DNA from: Paenibacillus sp. FSL A5-0031 | Lineage (GTDB): Bacteria > Bacillota > Bacilli > Paenibacillales > Paenibacillaceae | Direction of reading: 5' to 3' | Length of the DNA: 64,000 bases | NCBI RefSeq assembly: GCF_001956295.1 | Contig: NZ_MRTD01000013.1 | Coordinates: 62,001-126,000, forward strand | Shown here: one piece after another, positions 1 to 8,739 of the stretch | How the letters are laid out: each line of letters starts with the position of its first letter | Position numbering within the stretch: position 1 is the stretch's first letter | Translations under genes and position numbers: made by a program | Notes under the pieces: generated by a model | Seen by the model: only the letters and a program-made list of their open reading frames with translations | The model's database searches: none | Told to the model about the DNA's origin: nothing

Positions 1-1
1 G

Positions 2-646
2 CTCTACTGGGCGAGCGAGACAACGGGCGACCCAAGATTTAAGCATTTGGCGATGGAGCATGCGGATACGGTGCTGGAGCATTTTATACGGACGGACGGA
101 TCGGTTAATCATATTGTAGTCTTTGACCCGCATACGGGTGAATTTGTAAGTGTGAACGGCGGACAAGGCTTTGCACCAAACTCAGCGTGGTCGCGCGGAG
201 CATCGTGGGCGATTTACGGGATGGCGCTCAGCTATCGTTATACGGGCGAGGCTCGGTACTTGGAGGCAGCGAAGCGGGTTGCCCATTTCTTCCTTGCGAA
301 CTTGCCTGAGGATTCGGTACCGCATTGGGATTTCCGTCTGCCATCAGGTGTAGAACGTTATCGCGATACCTCTGCTGGCGCTTGTGCAGCCTGCGGTTTG
401 CTAGAAATCGCAAGCTCAGTTCCTTCGGAAGAATCGGAGCTATATCAAGCGGCTGGAGAGCGAATATTTCGCTCACTGTACGAGAATTACGGCGCTTGGG
501 ATGATGAGGCGGAGGAAGGCTTGATTTTGCATGGGACAAGCCATTACCCAGAGCGAAGAAACATTGACGTGCCGCTTATTTATGGCGACTATTTCTTCGT
601 AGAAGGTTTAGCACGATTAAGAGGGGATTCCTCGACGTTCTGGTAG
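2..646 (+). CDS. Unsaturated glucuronyl/galacturonyl hydrolase, GH88 family (C-terminal part)
   Basis: The gene enters from the left edge; only the last 214 codons are present. GH88 enzymes remove the 4,5-unsaturated uronic acid that polysaccharide lyases leave at the non-reducing end, acting by hydration in the cytoplasm. The visible part has the family's (alpha/alpha)6-barrel pattern: DGSVNHIV, GQGFAPNSAWSRGASWAIYG, RYRDTSAGACAACGLLE and DVPLIYGDYFFVEGLARL. No signal peptide can be judged because the N-terminus is missing. The stop lies 16 bp before the DUF2264 gene, so the two are probably co-transcribed. GH105 is the nearest alternative, but SAWSRGxxWAxYG with RDTSA favours GH88. Confidence 0.88.
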   Translation, partial: LYWASETTGDPRFKHLAMEHADTVLEHFIRTDGSVNHIVVFDPHTGEFVSVNGGQGFAPNSAWSRGASWAIYGMALSYRYTGEARYLEAAKRVAHFFLANLPEDSVPHWDFRLPSGVERYRDTSAGACAACGLLEIASSVPSEESELYQAAGERIFRSLYENYGAWDDEAEEGLILHGTSHYPERRNIDVPLIYGDYFFVEGLARLRGDSSTFW

Positions 647-662
647 AGGAGAGGTAACGAAC

Positions 663-1880
663 ATGCAAATCGAAAGTGGATCACAGATAAACGAAATGCT
701 ACCTGTGCGCAAATACTGGCTGGAGCAGATGCTCGCTATTGGCGATCCTGTGCTTAGCGCCCTTGCGGAGCGCCGTCTTAAAGAGAAGATGCCTATAGAA
801 ATCGCAATAACTGCTGGAGAGGCTGATGGTGAGAAAGCTGCCGCTGAACTTAAAGCTGACCGAGCGAAATTCACGCATTTGGAAGCGTTAGGACGTCTTT
901 TATCCGGTATGGCTCCATGGCTTGAGAATCAGCACATTAATGGACACGAAGAGGAGCTGCGAGTTCGTTATGCCGCGCTTGCTCGTGAAGCAGTGGATGC
1001 GGGCACTGATCCAGCTTCGCCAGACTATATGAACTTCAGCGATGGTTACCAGCCGATTGTCGACGCTGCTTTTTTGGCGCTTGCGATATTGCGTGCGCCG
1101 ATAGAGCTTGGTGAAAAGCTGGAGCAGCGTGTGAAAGCAAATGTAATTACGGCGCTGAAGCAAACGAGGACGAGAAAGCCAGTCTTCTCGAATTGGCTGC
1201 TGTTTGCAGCAACGATTGAAGCGGCGCTGCTTAAGCTGGGTGAGCTTGACTGGGACCCGATGCGGATCGATTACGCGTTGAAGCAGCATGAACAGTGGTA
1301 TTTGGGTGACGGCGCATATAGTGATGGTCCGGATTTCCACTGGGATTACTATAACAGCTTCGTTATTCAGCCGATGCTGGTCGATGTGCTTGCCGCAGCA
1401 GGTGATGAGCACGAGGAATGGCGAGCCATGCGCGCTGCTGTTGCGAGCCGTTCACGGCGTTATGCAGAAGTGCTTGAGCGGCTAATTGGAACGGATGGAA
1501 CATACCCGCCAATTGGACGCTCGCTTGCCTATCGTTTCGGAGCCTTTCAAAGCCTAGCTCAGCATGCTTTAAATGATGATTTGCCAGCGTCCGTCACAGC
1601 GCCTCAGGTACGCTGTGCGTTAACCGCTGCGATTCGTCGAACACTTGAAGTGCCAGGCAATTTTACAGCGGATGGATGGCTTACAATCGGCTTCTGCGGA
1701 CATCAGCGAGATATTGGCGAGCGGTACATATCAACGGGAAGCCTCTATTTATGCGCTGCGGTGTTCTTGCCGCTTGGCCTAGCAAGCGAGCATCCTTTTT
1801 GGAGTGGAGCTGACGAGGCTTGGACTTCTAAAAAGGCGTGGTCAGGACAGGCATTTGGCATCGATGCGGCTTTGAAGTAA
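663..1880 (+). CDS. DUF2264 family protein, probable uronate-oligosaccharide enzyme
   Basis: A 405-residue soluble protein with no signal peptide. It matches the DUF2264 family: a GTDPASPDYM segment near residue 120, a SNWLLFAATIEAALLKLG helix near 180, and WYLGDGAYSDGPDFHWDYYNSF near 211-232. The family looks like an (alpha/alpha)6 barrel and often sits beside GH88/GH105 enzymes in pectin and glycosaminoglycan loci. Its chemistry is not established to my knowledge, so the role is inferred from its neighbour. The ATG has a good Shine-Dalgarno, AGAGGAGAGG, ending about 8 bp upstream. No clear terminator follows before the groESL promoter. Confidence 0.8.
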   Translation: MQIESGSQINEMLPVRKYWLEQMLAIGDPVLSALAERRLKEKMPIEIAITAGEADGEKAAAELKADRAKFTHLEALGRLLSGMAPWLENQHINGHEEELRVRYAALAREAVDAGTDPASPDYMNFSDGYQPIVDAAFLALAILRAPIELGEKLEQRVKANVITALKQTRTRKPVFSNWLLFAATIEAALLKLGELDWDPMRIDYALKQHEQWYLGDGAYSDGPDFHWDYYNSFVIQPMLVDVLAAAGDEHEEWRAMRAAVASRSRRYAEVLERLIGTDGTYPPIGRSLAYRFGAFQSLAQHALNDDLPASVTAPQVRCALTAAIRRTLEVPGNFTADGWLTIGFCGHQRDIGERYISTGSLYLCAAVFLPLGLASEHPFWSGADEAWTSKKAWSGQAFGIDAALK

Positions 1881-2074
1881 GTTTCTACTGAGCCGGAGGT
1901 CGTTTTAAAAAGAGCAAATGGTCGAGAGAAGGGATTAGAGCATAATCGTATTCTCAAGATGTACTTGGCGCATAATAATAGCTTGAGCGAATCACATTGG
2001 ACGGGCCAATCCGCATAAAAAAGATTTAGTTCCTTCTGCCTAGTGTAAATAAACGGAAAAATGAAACCAAGCAC

Positions 2075-2103
2075 TTGAAATTAATAACGAAAATGAGTAT
2101 GAT
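2075..2103 (+). promoter_or_regulatory. SigA promoter of groESL
   Basis: TTGAAA (2075-2080) and TATGAT (2098-2103) are separated by 17 bp, close to the housekeeping consensus. The predicted start near 2110 lies just before the CIRCE element. Confidence 0.85.
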
Positions 2104-2114
2104 AAAAATAGTTG

Positions 2115-2141
2115 TTAGCACTTGAAGGTTTCGAGTGCTAA
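2115..2141 (+). promoter_or_regulatory. CIRCE operator (HrcA binding site)
   Basis: TTAGCACTT, a 9-bp spacer and GAGTGCTAA form the classic CIRCE inverted repeat, with one mismatch in the left arm (consensus ends in CTC). It lies between the SigA promoter and groES, so HrcA should repress the operon and release it on heat stress. hrcA is not in this window. Confidence 0.95.
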
Positions 2142-2184
2142 CGAGAATATAAGCAGCGACAAATTTTGAAGGAGGCTATTTTCA

Positions 2185-2466
2185 ATGATCAGACCTTTGG
2201 GTGAACGCGTATTGATCGAAGCAATCGCGAAAGAAGAAACAACCGCTAGCGGTATCGTATTGCCGGATTCGGCGAAAGAAAAGCCGCAAGAAGGCAAAGT
2301 GATTGCAGTTGGAAGCGGCACGCTGAAAGATGGTGTTCGTATTGCTCTTGAAGTTAAAGAAGGCGACCGCGTTCTTTTCTCCAAATATGCAGGCACTGAA
2401 ATCAAATACGAAGGCAAAGAGTATTTGATTATGAAAGAAAGCGAAATTCACGCGATTTTTGAATAA
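2185..2466 (+). CDS. groES: Co-chaperonin GroES (Hsp10)
   Basis: The 93-residue product is the normal size for GroES. It begins MIRPLGERVLIEAI and carries the mobile-loop region (ETTASGIVLPDSAKEKPQ), followed by GKVIAVGSG and a C-terminal IMKESEIHAIFE. Seven copies cap the GroEL ring and close the folding chamber. The start is supported by GAAGGAGG about 9 bp upstream. It is the first gene of the CIRCE-controlled operon, 78 bp before groEL. Confidence 0.98.
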   Translation: MIRPLGERVLIEAIAKEETTASGIVLPDSAKEKPQEGKVIAVGSGTLKDGVRIALEVKEGDRVLFSKYAGTEIKYEGKEYLIMKESEIHAIFE

Positions 2467-2544
2467 CAACCCGCTTAGGGTCACATAGAAGGCAACGCAT
2501 AAACTAAGCAGTTCTACTTAAACTATTTTGGGAGGTTTCTGTTA

Positions 2545-4179
2545 ATGGCTAAGGAAATTAAATTTAGCGAAGACGCTCGTCGCGCAATGCTGCGCGGTGT
2601 TGATGCACTTGCAAATGCAGTTAAAGTAACACTAGGTCCAAAAGGCCGCAACGTGGTACTTGAGAAAAAATTCGGAAGCCCGCTTATCACAAATGATGGT
2701 GTTTCCATTGCAAAAGAAATCGAGCTTGAAGATGCTTTTGAAAACATGGGCGCTCAACTTGTTAAAGAAGTAGCTACAAAAACGAATGACGTTGCTGGTG
2801 ACGGTACAACTACGGCAACTGTTCTTGCACAAGCGATGATTCGCGAAGGCTTGAAAAACGTTACAGCTGGCGCTAACCCTATGGTTATCCGCAAAGGTAT
2901 CGAGAAAGCTGTTAAAGCTGCTGTTGAAGAGCTTAAAGCAATCTCGAAACCAATCGAAGGCAAACAATCGATCGCACAAGTTGCTTCGATCTCATCTGCT
3001 GACGATGAAGTAGGCCAACTTATTGCTGAAGCTATGGAAAAAGTCGGCAACGACGGCGTTATCACTGTAGAAGAGTCGAAAGGCTTTGTTACAGAGCTTG
3101 AAGTTGTTGAAGGTATGCAATTTGACCGTGGTTATGTATCTCCATACATGATTACTGACACTGATAAAATGGAAGCTGTCCTAGACAACCCTTACATTCT
3201 TATCACTGACAAAAAAATTACGAGCATTCAAGAGATCCTTCCGGTTCTTGAGAAAGTCGTACAATCCGGCAAGCAATTGCTAATCATCGCTGAAGACGTA
3301 GAAGGCGAAGCTCAAGCTACTCTAGTAGTGAACAAACTTCGTGGAACATTCACTTGCGTAGCTGTTAAAGCTCCAGGCTTCGGTGACCGTCGTAAAGCTA
3401 TGCTTCAAGATATCGCTGCTCTAACAGGCGGCCAAGTGATTACAGAAGAGCTAGGCCTTGAGCTTAAATCAACTGGCGTTGAATCACTAGGTTCTGCTCG
3501 TCAGATCCGCATCACTAAAGAAACTACAATCATCGTTGACGGCAGCGGTAACTCCGCTGACATCGTTGCTCGCGTGAACCAAATCCGCGCTCAACTGGAA
3601 GAAACAACTTCCGACTTTGACCGTGAGAAGCTTCAAGAGCGTCTTGCAAAATTGTCTGGCGGCGTTGCAGTTATCAAAGTTGGCGCAGCTACAGAAACAG
3701 AATTGAAAGAGCGCAAACTACGCATCGAAGATGCCCTCAACTCCACTCGTGCAGCGGTTGAAGAAGGTATCGTATCGGGCGGCGGTACTGCCCTCATTAA
3801 CGTATACAACGCTGTTGCTGCTGTTAAAGCAGAAGGCGACGAGCAAACAGGCGTTAACATCGTTCTTCGTTCCCTTGAAGAGCCGCTTCGCACAATCGCT
3901 GCGAACGCTGGTCAAGAAGGTTCGGTTATCGTTGAGCGTCTGAAAAACGAAAAAATCGGCGTAGGCTACAACGCAGCTACTGGAACATGGGTTAACATGT
4001 TCGAAGCAGGTATCGTTGACCCTGCTAAAGTAACTCGTTCAGCATTGCAAAACGCAGCATCCGTTGCAGCTATGTTCTTGACAACTGAGGCTGTTGTTGC
4101 TGACAAACCTGAACCTAAGGGTGCAGGCGCTGGCATGCCAGATATGGGCGGTATGGGTGGAATGGGCGGCATGATGTAA
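2545..4179 (+). CDS. groEL: Chaperonin GroEL (Hsp60)
   Basis: A full-length 544-residue ATP-dependent chaperonin. Visible landmarks are VTLGPKGRNVVLEKKFGSP near the N-terminus, the ATP-site motif GDGTTTATVLA near residue 86, the apical domain GYVSPYMITDTDKM, and the flexible GGMGGMGGMM tail. It forms tetradecameric rings that fold cytosolic proteins with GroES. The ATG follows GGGAGG by about 7 bp. It shares the promoter and CIRCE of groES, and transcription probably ends at the hairpin near 4255. Codon use is strongly biased, as expected for an abundant protein. Confidence 0.98.
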   Translation: MAKEIKFSEDARRAMLRGVDALANAVKVTLGPKGRNVVLEKKFGSPLITNDGVSIAKEIELEDAFENMGAQLVKEVATKTNDVAGDGTTTATVLAQAMIREGLKNVTAGANPMVIRKGIEKAVKAAVEELKAISKPIEGKQSIAQVASISSADDEVGQLIAEAMEKVGNDGVITVEESKGFVTELEVVEGMQFDRGYVSPYMITDTDKMEAVLDNPYILITDKKITSIQEILPVLEKVVQSGKQLLIIAEDVEGEAQATLVVNKLRGTFTCVAVKAPGFGDRRKAMLQDIAALTGGQVITEELGLELKSTGVESLGSARQIRITKETTIIVDGSGNSADIVARVNQIRAQLEETTSDFDREKLQERLAKLSGGVAVIKVGAATETELKERKLRIEDALNSTRAAVEEGIVSGGGTALINVYNAVAAVKAEGDEQTGVNIVLRSLEEPLRTIAANAGQEGSVIVERLKNEKIGVGYNAATGTWVNMFEAGIVDPAKVTRSALQNAASVAAMFLTTEAVVADKPEPKGAGAGMPDMGGMGGMGGMM

Positions 4180-4254
4180 TAAGGGTGACAAACCCTTATA
4201 CATCAAGGGTTTTCGTCAGTGAAAATCCTGTTTATCAATATTTTTATAACTTTG

Positions 4255-4285
4255 AGACCTTCCAGATTATTCTGGGAGGTCTTTT
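4255..4285 (+). terminator. Rho-independent terminator of groESL
   Basis: AGACCTTCCAGA pairs with TCTGGGAGGTCT across a 4-nt loop (one mismatch), followed directly by a T run. Confidence 0.85.
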
Positions 4286-4496
4286 TGCGTTTGTCGAAAT
4301 TCAACGTGAATAAGGATATTGGAGGAGAGGGAGGTAATCGCTGCCAACGGGGGCAACTGCCTATGTGAATAGTAAAGCAAATTTACAAAATGACAATAAT
4401 GTAACATAGGAACCCTTAATTGTTAGGGGAATCGATGGTTGTTTGCCTATCTGTCTTTTAAGATATAAGAAATAAAGGCAGAGGAGGTGGTGTGAA
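4286..4496. other. Intergenic stretch after groESL
   Basis: No gene or conserved element is recognised between the groEL terminator and the phosphatase gene. It becomes AT-rich toward the right, like the gene it precedes. No SigM- or SigW-type promoter, which would be expected for bcrC, is evident to me. Confidence 0.4.
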
Positions 4497-5111
4497 ATGA
4501 ATTTTTTAGAAGAAAATATTAATTTATTTAGAATGGTTAATGACCTAGGTAAACAATATCCTTACTTAAACCCTACAATGGTTTTCATTGCTGAGTTTAC
4601 GGTATATTTCTTGGCTTTAGGTGTTATCTTCATTTGGTTTACTCGACATAAACAGAGTAGAATGATGATTGTTTGTGCAACTATTACTTTTGTATTTGCT
4701 GAAATTATTGGGAAAATAGCAGGCAAATTTCATTCGAATAATCAACCATTTGCTGAGTTGACAAATGTTAATAAATTAATTGAAAAAGCCGTTGATAATT
4801 CTTTTCCAAGCGATCATACAATATTGTTCTTTTCATTTTGTGTATCCTTTTGGTTATTTAGAAAAGGCTGGTGGTTTTTATGGGTTATACTAGCTTCCCT
4901 TGTTGGTATTTCTCGTATTTGGGTTGGTGTCCACTATCCAGCAGATGTTCTAGTAGGAGCTATTATAAGCATCATTTCAAGCTCAATTGTTTACCTTGTT
5001 GTTCCTAAGTTAAGCTTGACTCAGAAATTGCTAGGGGGCTATGCGAAATGCGAAAATTTGCTTCTATCTCCATTAACTAAATCGAAAGGGAATAGAACAA
5101 AGGATTATTAA
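4497..5111 (+). CDS. bcrC: PAP2-family undecaprenyl-diphosphatase, BcrC type
   Basis: A 204-residue membrane protein with about six hydrophobic segments and the three phosphatase motifs of the PAP2 superfamily: KIAGKFHSNNQPF (about residues 74-86), FPSDHT (about 102-107) and SRIWVGVHYPADV (about 142-154), with the catalytic histidines in the last two. BcrC enzymes dephosphorylate undecaprenyl pyrophosphate outside the membrane, recycling the cell-wall lipid carrier and giving bacitracin tolerance. The ATG follows GAGGAGGTGGTG. The gene is clearly richer in A+T than its neighbours, which may mean horizontal acquisition. A general phosphatidic acid phosphatase is the alternative. Confidence 0.85.
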   Translation: MNFLEENINLFRMVNDLGKQYPYLNPTMVFIAEFTVYFLALGVIFIWFTRHKQSRMMIVCATITFVFAEIIGKIAGKFHSNNQPFAELTNVNKLIEKAVDNSFPSDHTILFFSFCVSFWLFRKGWWFLWVILASLVGISRIWVGVHYPADVLVGAIISIISSSIVYLVVPKLSLTQKLLGGYAKCENLLLSPLTKSKGNRTKDY

Positions 5112-5224
5112 GAGGAAATAATGCACACAGAAAAAGATAATAGATCCTGTCGGTTATCAGGCAGAAAAGCCTGTAGCAGCTTAGTTTTCTTGAGCGTAAA
5201 CGCCGTTTGACCACATAGTGTAAA

Positions 5225-5279
5225 AATGAGAGCCCCTTCAAGAGTTCATTGAACTTTTGGGAGGTCTCTCATTATTTTT
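5225..5279. terminator. Bidirectional terminator between bcrC and the dus gene
   Basis: AATGAGAG (5225-5232) pairs with CTCTCATT (5265-5272), with further pairing around TTCAAGAGTTCA/TGAACTTTTGG. T-rich tracts follow on both strands, which suits the convergent genes. Confidence 0.8.
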
Positions 5280-5289
5280 GATAAATAGC

Positions 5290-6267
5290 TTATTCTAATT
5301 CTTCGTCTAAAAAAGGTATTACTAAACGACGTACTTCATCTGTTGACGTCGTATCCATCAATTGAGTTCTTAGTTCGCTTGCGCCTCTAAATCCACGAAC
5401 ATAGATTTTGAAAAAGCGAAGAAGTGGTTTAAATGGACGTGGTTCGTTTTCTTTTGAATATTTATCGTGAAGATCTAGCTGTAAAAGTAGTAAGTTGAGA
5501 AAATCCTTCGCGCTATGTTCTTTAGGTTCTTTTTCAAAAGCAAACGGATTGGTGAAAATGCCGCGGCCAATCATGACACCATCAACGCCGTATTGTTCCA
5601 CTAATTTTAATCCTGTTGCGCGGTCAGGAATATCTCCATTAATGGTTAACAACGTATTTGGTGCAATTTCATCGCGTAATTTTTTTATTTCAGGAATGAG
5701 CTCCCAGTGCGCCTCTACTTTACTCATCTCTTTTTTTGTACGAAGGTGAATAGAAAGATTCGCAATATCTTGTTTCAATATATGCCCTAACCAATCGCGC
5801 CACTCGTTAATTTCAAAGTAACCCAATCTTGTTTTAACACTAACCGGCAATCCACCTGCTTTTGCTGCTTGAATAATTTCGGCTGCAAGTTCAGGATGTT
5901 GTATTAATCCAGAACCCTTTCCATTGGATGCGACGTTTTGGACGGGGCATCCCATGTTTAAATCGATACCACGAAAGCCTAGTTTTTTCATATCAATACT
6001 CATCTGTTCAAAAAATGCAGGTTTATTGCCCCAAATATGAGCGACGATTGGTTGCTCATCTTCTGTGAACGTTAACCGGCCACGAGTACTGGCTCTTCCT
6101 GCAGGGTTACAATAACTATCTGTACTTGTGAATTCTGTGAAAAATACATCGGGTTTTGCAGCTGTACTAACGACGTGACGAAATACAACATCTGTGACAT
6201 CTTCCATTGGTGCTAATATAAAAAACGGCTTTGGTAAATCAAGCCAAAAGTTGTGTTCGTTACTCAT
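5290..6267 (-). CDS. dus: tRNA-dihydrouridine synthase
   Basis: A flavin-dependent enzyme that reduces specific uridines in tRNA to dihydrouridine using NADPH. The 325-residue TIM barrel shows ILAPMEDVTDVVFR near the N-terminus, the catalytic-cysteine motif GIDLNMGCPVQNVASNGKGSG, VKTRLG, and ITINGDIPD with GVMIGRGIFTNPF for flavin phosphate binding. I chose the internal ATG at 6267 because it follows AAGAGGAGATATT; an upstream ATG at 6345 would add 26 unconserved residues without a ribosome site. It is the single-domain YohI/DusC-like type common in Firmicutes. Confidence 0.93.
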   Translation of the reverse strand: MSNEHNFWLDLPKPFFILAPMEDVTDVVFRHVVSTAAKPDVFFTEFTSTDSYCNPAGRASTRGRLTFTEDEQPIVAHIWGNKPAFFEQMSIDMKKLGFRGIDLNMGCPVQNVASNGKGSGLIQHPELAAEIIQAAKAGGLPVSVKTRLGYFEINEWRDWLGHILKQDIANLSIHLRTKKEMSKVEAHWELIPEIKKLRDEIAPNTLLTINGDIPDRATGLKLVEQYGVDGVMIGRGIFTNPFAFEKEPKEHSAKDFLNLLLLQLDLHDKYSKENEPRPFKPLLRFFKIYVRGFRGASELRTQLMDTTSTDEVRRLVIPFLDEELE

Positions 6268-6762
6268 AATATCTCCTCTTGTTGCAATATATAAAAATCG
6301 ATAAAAGCCGTAGTAAAGTCTTTTACCCAACATACATAATATCATTTTTTTTCGTTTGATGCACAGAATCGATTGTGTGAGCGACAGACATATATTTGGT
6401 AACAGTCACCTATCACACATTAAGCTTGATGTTGTTGAATTCGTATGAAGTGCATCTTTGATCTGCACCATTCTTGCTATAATGATTTGACTAATTTAAG
6501 AGAACAAACGCTAGTCCCGGAAATTGACCATATAGATGAATAAGGCATTGGAATAGTTGTAAGTTGTCGTGAGAGTGATATAGGTTTCTATCCCAGAAAG
6601 TTAAAGCTACTTGCTGCCATTCGTATTCGGCTATACGCTTCAAACCGTGCAACCTGTCGACCTGTTCCCGCATACCATGTACGTTGAGTGCTGTGTGTCG
6701 GTAGTGATTAAGTATTTGACTGGACATGCAAAAAAGGGAGCTGAGCAATTTTACTGTGAAGC
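6268..6762. other. Intergenic region between dus and the ArsR gene
   Basis: About 500 bp without a supported gene. An open frame of 98 codons on the minus strand (6491-6787) has no recognisable domain, no convincing ribosome site, and overlaps the promoter and start of the ArsR gene, so I leave it unannotated. Confidence 0.45.
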
Positions 6763-6792
6763 TTGACATGCAATTAAATGGTTGCATATAAT
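6763..6792 (+). promoter_or_regulatory. SigA promoter of the ArsR-SRPBCC operon
   Basis: Perfect TTGACA (6763-6768) and TATAAT (6787-6792) with an 18-bp spacer. Transcription should begin near 6799, the most likely start codon of the ArsR gene, so the message may be leaderless. Confidence 0.88.
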
Positions 6793-6798
6793 GAGGGC

Positions 6799-7119
6799 AT
6801 GGACAAAGTATTTAAAGCACTTGCCGATGGAACTCGCAGAGAGTTACTCGACTTCTTGTTCGCTAATAACGGACAATCCTTAGGAGAACTTTGTAAACAA
6901 ATGACTATGACTCGTCAAGCTGTTACGAAGCACCTTCAGCTGCTGGAAGAAGCAAACCTTGTTACTGTCGTTTGGCAAGGCCGTGAAAAGCTGCATTATC
7001 TTAATCCGATACCTATCGGGGAAATTTATCAACGCTGGATCGGCAAGTTTGAGAGTCACCGGATTGAGGCATTAAACACACTAAAGCAAGCCTTAGAGGA
7101 GGATTCTAACCATGAATAA
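6799..7119 (+). CDS. ArsR/SmtB-family winged-helix regulator
   Basis: A small (106-residue) winged-helix repressor that opens with the family signature MDKVFKALADGTRRELLDFL, then SLGELCKQMTMTRQAVTKHLQLLEEANLV as the recognition helix and VVWQGREKLHYLNPIPI as the wing. No metal-binding cysteines are seen, so it belongs to the metal-independent branch often paired with an SRPBCC protein. I prefer the ATG at 6799 over 6778 because the earlier one lies inside the promoter. It overlaps the next gene by 8 bp, so the pair is translationally coupled and probably autoregulated. Confidence 0.85.
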   Translation: MDKVFKALADGTRRELLDFLFANNGQSLGELCKQMTMTRQAVTKHLQLLEEANLVTVVWQGREKLHYLNPIPIGEIYQRWIGKFESHRIEALNTLKQALEEDSNHE

Positions 7120-7555
7120 GACTTCATTCGTTTATACGACTTACATCGCAACTACGCCCGAGAAGCTTTGGCAAGCCCTAACTAACAGTGAATTCACCAA
7201 GCAGTATTTTTTCGGTCGTGAAATCTTTTCAGATTGGCAAGTTGGCTCCAGCTTTAAATTGATGGATAAAGATAAGGTTGATCATCATGGTGAAGTTCTT
7301 GTATGTGAGCCGTATCGTCTACTCACAGTTACCTGGAGCATCAGAGACGTTGAAGGAGAGCGATTCTCTAAGGTTAGTTATGAATTATCACCCTTGAACT
7401 CTACTGTAAAACTGACGCTACGCCACGAGGATTTATTAGAGAAGGATATTCGCAAAGATGAAGGCAAGATGGAAGGATTTAATAATGGCTGGCCTGTCAT
7501 TCTCAACAATTTAAAGAGCTTGCTCGAAACAGGCAACATCCTGCCAGCCTTTTAG
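7112..7555 (+). CDS. SRPBCC (AHSA1/START-like) domain protein
   Basis: A 147-residue protein of the helix-grip fold used to hold hydrophobic ligands. The N-terminus FVYTTYIATTPEKLWQALTNSEFTKQYFFG and the later GSSFKLM, LTVTWS and LTLRHEDL strands match the AHSA1 branch. The last helix carries WPVILNNLKSLLE, the usual end of this family. The ArsR-SRPBCC pairing is very common in Bacilli and Actinobacteria. The regulator probably controls this gene, but the ligand is unknown. The ATG follows TTAGAGGAGG, which lies inside the ArsR gene. Confidence 0.85.
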   Translation: MNKTSFVYTTYIATTPEKLWQALTNSEFTKQYFFGREIFSDWQVGSSFKLMDKDKVDHHGEVLVCEPYRLLTVTWSIRDVEGERFSKVSYELSPLNSTVKLTLRHEDLLEKDIRKDEGKMEGFNNGWPVILNNLKSLLETGNILPAF

Positions 7556-7604
7556 TTTATCATTCTGTTACTGAAACAATTAGATCTAAAGTGAGGTGAG
7601 CAAA

Positions 7605-8051
7605 TTGGAGCCGAATCAAGCGAATTACTCGGTTAACCATGCAGGTACATTTTCGAATTTTGGAAACGTCACGGAAGGAATGCTAAAAGGGAAAATCTTT
7701 CTAAAAGAATCCTTACAACTTACGAGCATGGAAGTTTCACTAAATAATCTGCCCCCGAAGGCGGAAGTCCCTTTCTATCACAAACACAAAGAAAATGAGG
7801 AACTCTACATCTTTCTTAAAGGACAAGGTCAATTTCAAGTGGACGGAAACGAATTTGATGTGTTCGAAGGAACCTCCGTTCGAATTGCTCCTGACGGAGT
7901 GAGGGCGTTGCAGAATACATCCGCTTCGGAAGATATGTATTTTATCGTTATTCAAGCCAAAGAGAATAGCCTTACCCAATGGGTGGAGACAGACGGAGTA
8001 ATCCTGGAACAACCTGTCGAATGGATCATGCAATCTCTCAAAACAACCTAA
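7605..8051 (+). CDS. Cupin-domain protein
   Basis: A 148-residue single-cupin beta barrel. The metal-site motif 1 is seen as FYHKHKENEELYIFLKGQGQF (two His and a Glu) and motif 2 as the region around VRIAPDGVRALQNTS, where the usual His is replaced, so metal binding may be altered. I choose the TTG at 7605 because GAGGTGAG ends 4 bp upstream; a GTG at 7596 lies inside that ribosome site. It is cytoplasmic with no known substrate and is possibly co-transcribed with the SRPBCC gene 50 bp upstream. Confidence 0.75.
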   Translation: MEPNQANYSVNHAGTFSNFGNVTEGMLKGKIFLKESLQLTSMEVSLNNLPPKAEVPFYHKHKENEELYIFLKGQGQFQVDGNEFDVFEGTSVRIAPDGVRALQNTSASEDMYFIVIQAKENSLTQWVETDGVILEQPVEWIMQSLKTT

Positions 8052-8087
8052 GCATCACACTCCAGCGAATTGTGGATCTTCACCATG

Positions 8088-8122
8088 AAAGCCCCGCCCG
8101 CACTAGGACGGGGCTTTGTTAT
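8088..8122 (+). terminator. Rho-independent terminator after the cupin gene
   Basis: AAAGCCCCG (8088-8096) pairs with CGGGGCTTT (8109-8117) around a 12-nt loop. The T tail is short. Confidence 0.75.
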
Positions 8123-8541
8123 ACCCTAATATTGTAGACGGATTGTAGACGAAAGAATTTTACAAGCTGAATATCCTGAAATGTCGTAGACGAGTTGTCT
8201 ACAAGAATTCAATAGAATTATATAAACTACATATTTGTAGTTGTGTATCGCATACACGTAAAGAGGTAAATACATATGGTAGATTCAGAAATATAATAAT
8301 CAAAAGACAGTTGAGAAGTGAGCCACTGACTCCACACATGTGGAGTGTCTAATATTGATAATTCTGAAATAATAAATGAGATGTAACAGATTCGCTCAAT
8401 TACATTGCTTTAATGATTGCTTACACGTAGGACACGGGCAGCAGTTCATTATCTCTTGTTTTTATGCTCAAGACAATGATAAGATATTACGGGAACATAT
8501 GTTTGTTTTTGTTAGTGTTCTAACAGATCGGGGGAACAGGC
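8123..8541. other. Intergenic region with short direct and inverted repeats
   Basis: No gene is supported. It contains two direct copies of ATTGTAGACG (8131-8140 and 8142-8151), the inverted repeat GTAGAC-N5-GTCTAC (8186-8202) sharing the same core, and a separate inverted repeat ACTCCACA-CA-TGTGGAGT (8329-8346). These could be binding sites or relics of a lost element. Confidence 0.45.
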
Positions 8542-8739
8542 GTGGTTGAAATTGTTGAAAAAGAGCAATTTTCGGTGATTGGAAAATTAGGAAAGGGGAT
8601 TGCCGATGAAGCTCCCCAATGGATACCAGCATTATGGCAACAAGCAAATAGTAACTTTATTGAGATAAGCAACCTCGCCATCCATCATCAGGTGCAAGCA
8701 GCTTCCGTTTGTTTCGATAAGGAGCTGATGCGTACATGA
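8542..8739 (+). pseudogene. Truncated GyrI-like / AraC effector-binding domain remnant
   Basis: The first 45 or so codons (EIVEKEQFSVIGKLGKG, then ADEAPQWIPALWQQANSNF) match the N-terminus of the GyrI-like small-molecule-binding family. A full domain is about 150-160 residues, but this frame stops after 65. The last 15 or so residues do not match the family. The reading frame ends inside the start of the next gene. The GTG at 8542 has only a weak ribosome site (GGGGGAACAGG). I read it as a degraded gene whose tail was replaced or deleted. Confidence 0.6.

Noticed and set aside
2545..4179. Several open frames opposite groEL
   Set aside because: Shadows caused by the strong codon bias of groEL; none has a domain or ribosome site.
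6491..6787. 98-codon minus-strand open frame
   Set aside because: No recognised domain or good ribosome site, and it overlaps the ArsR promoter and start codon.
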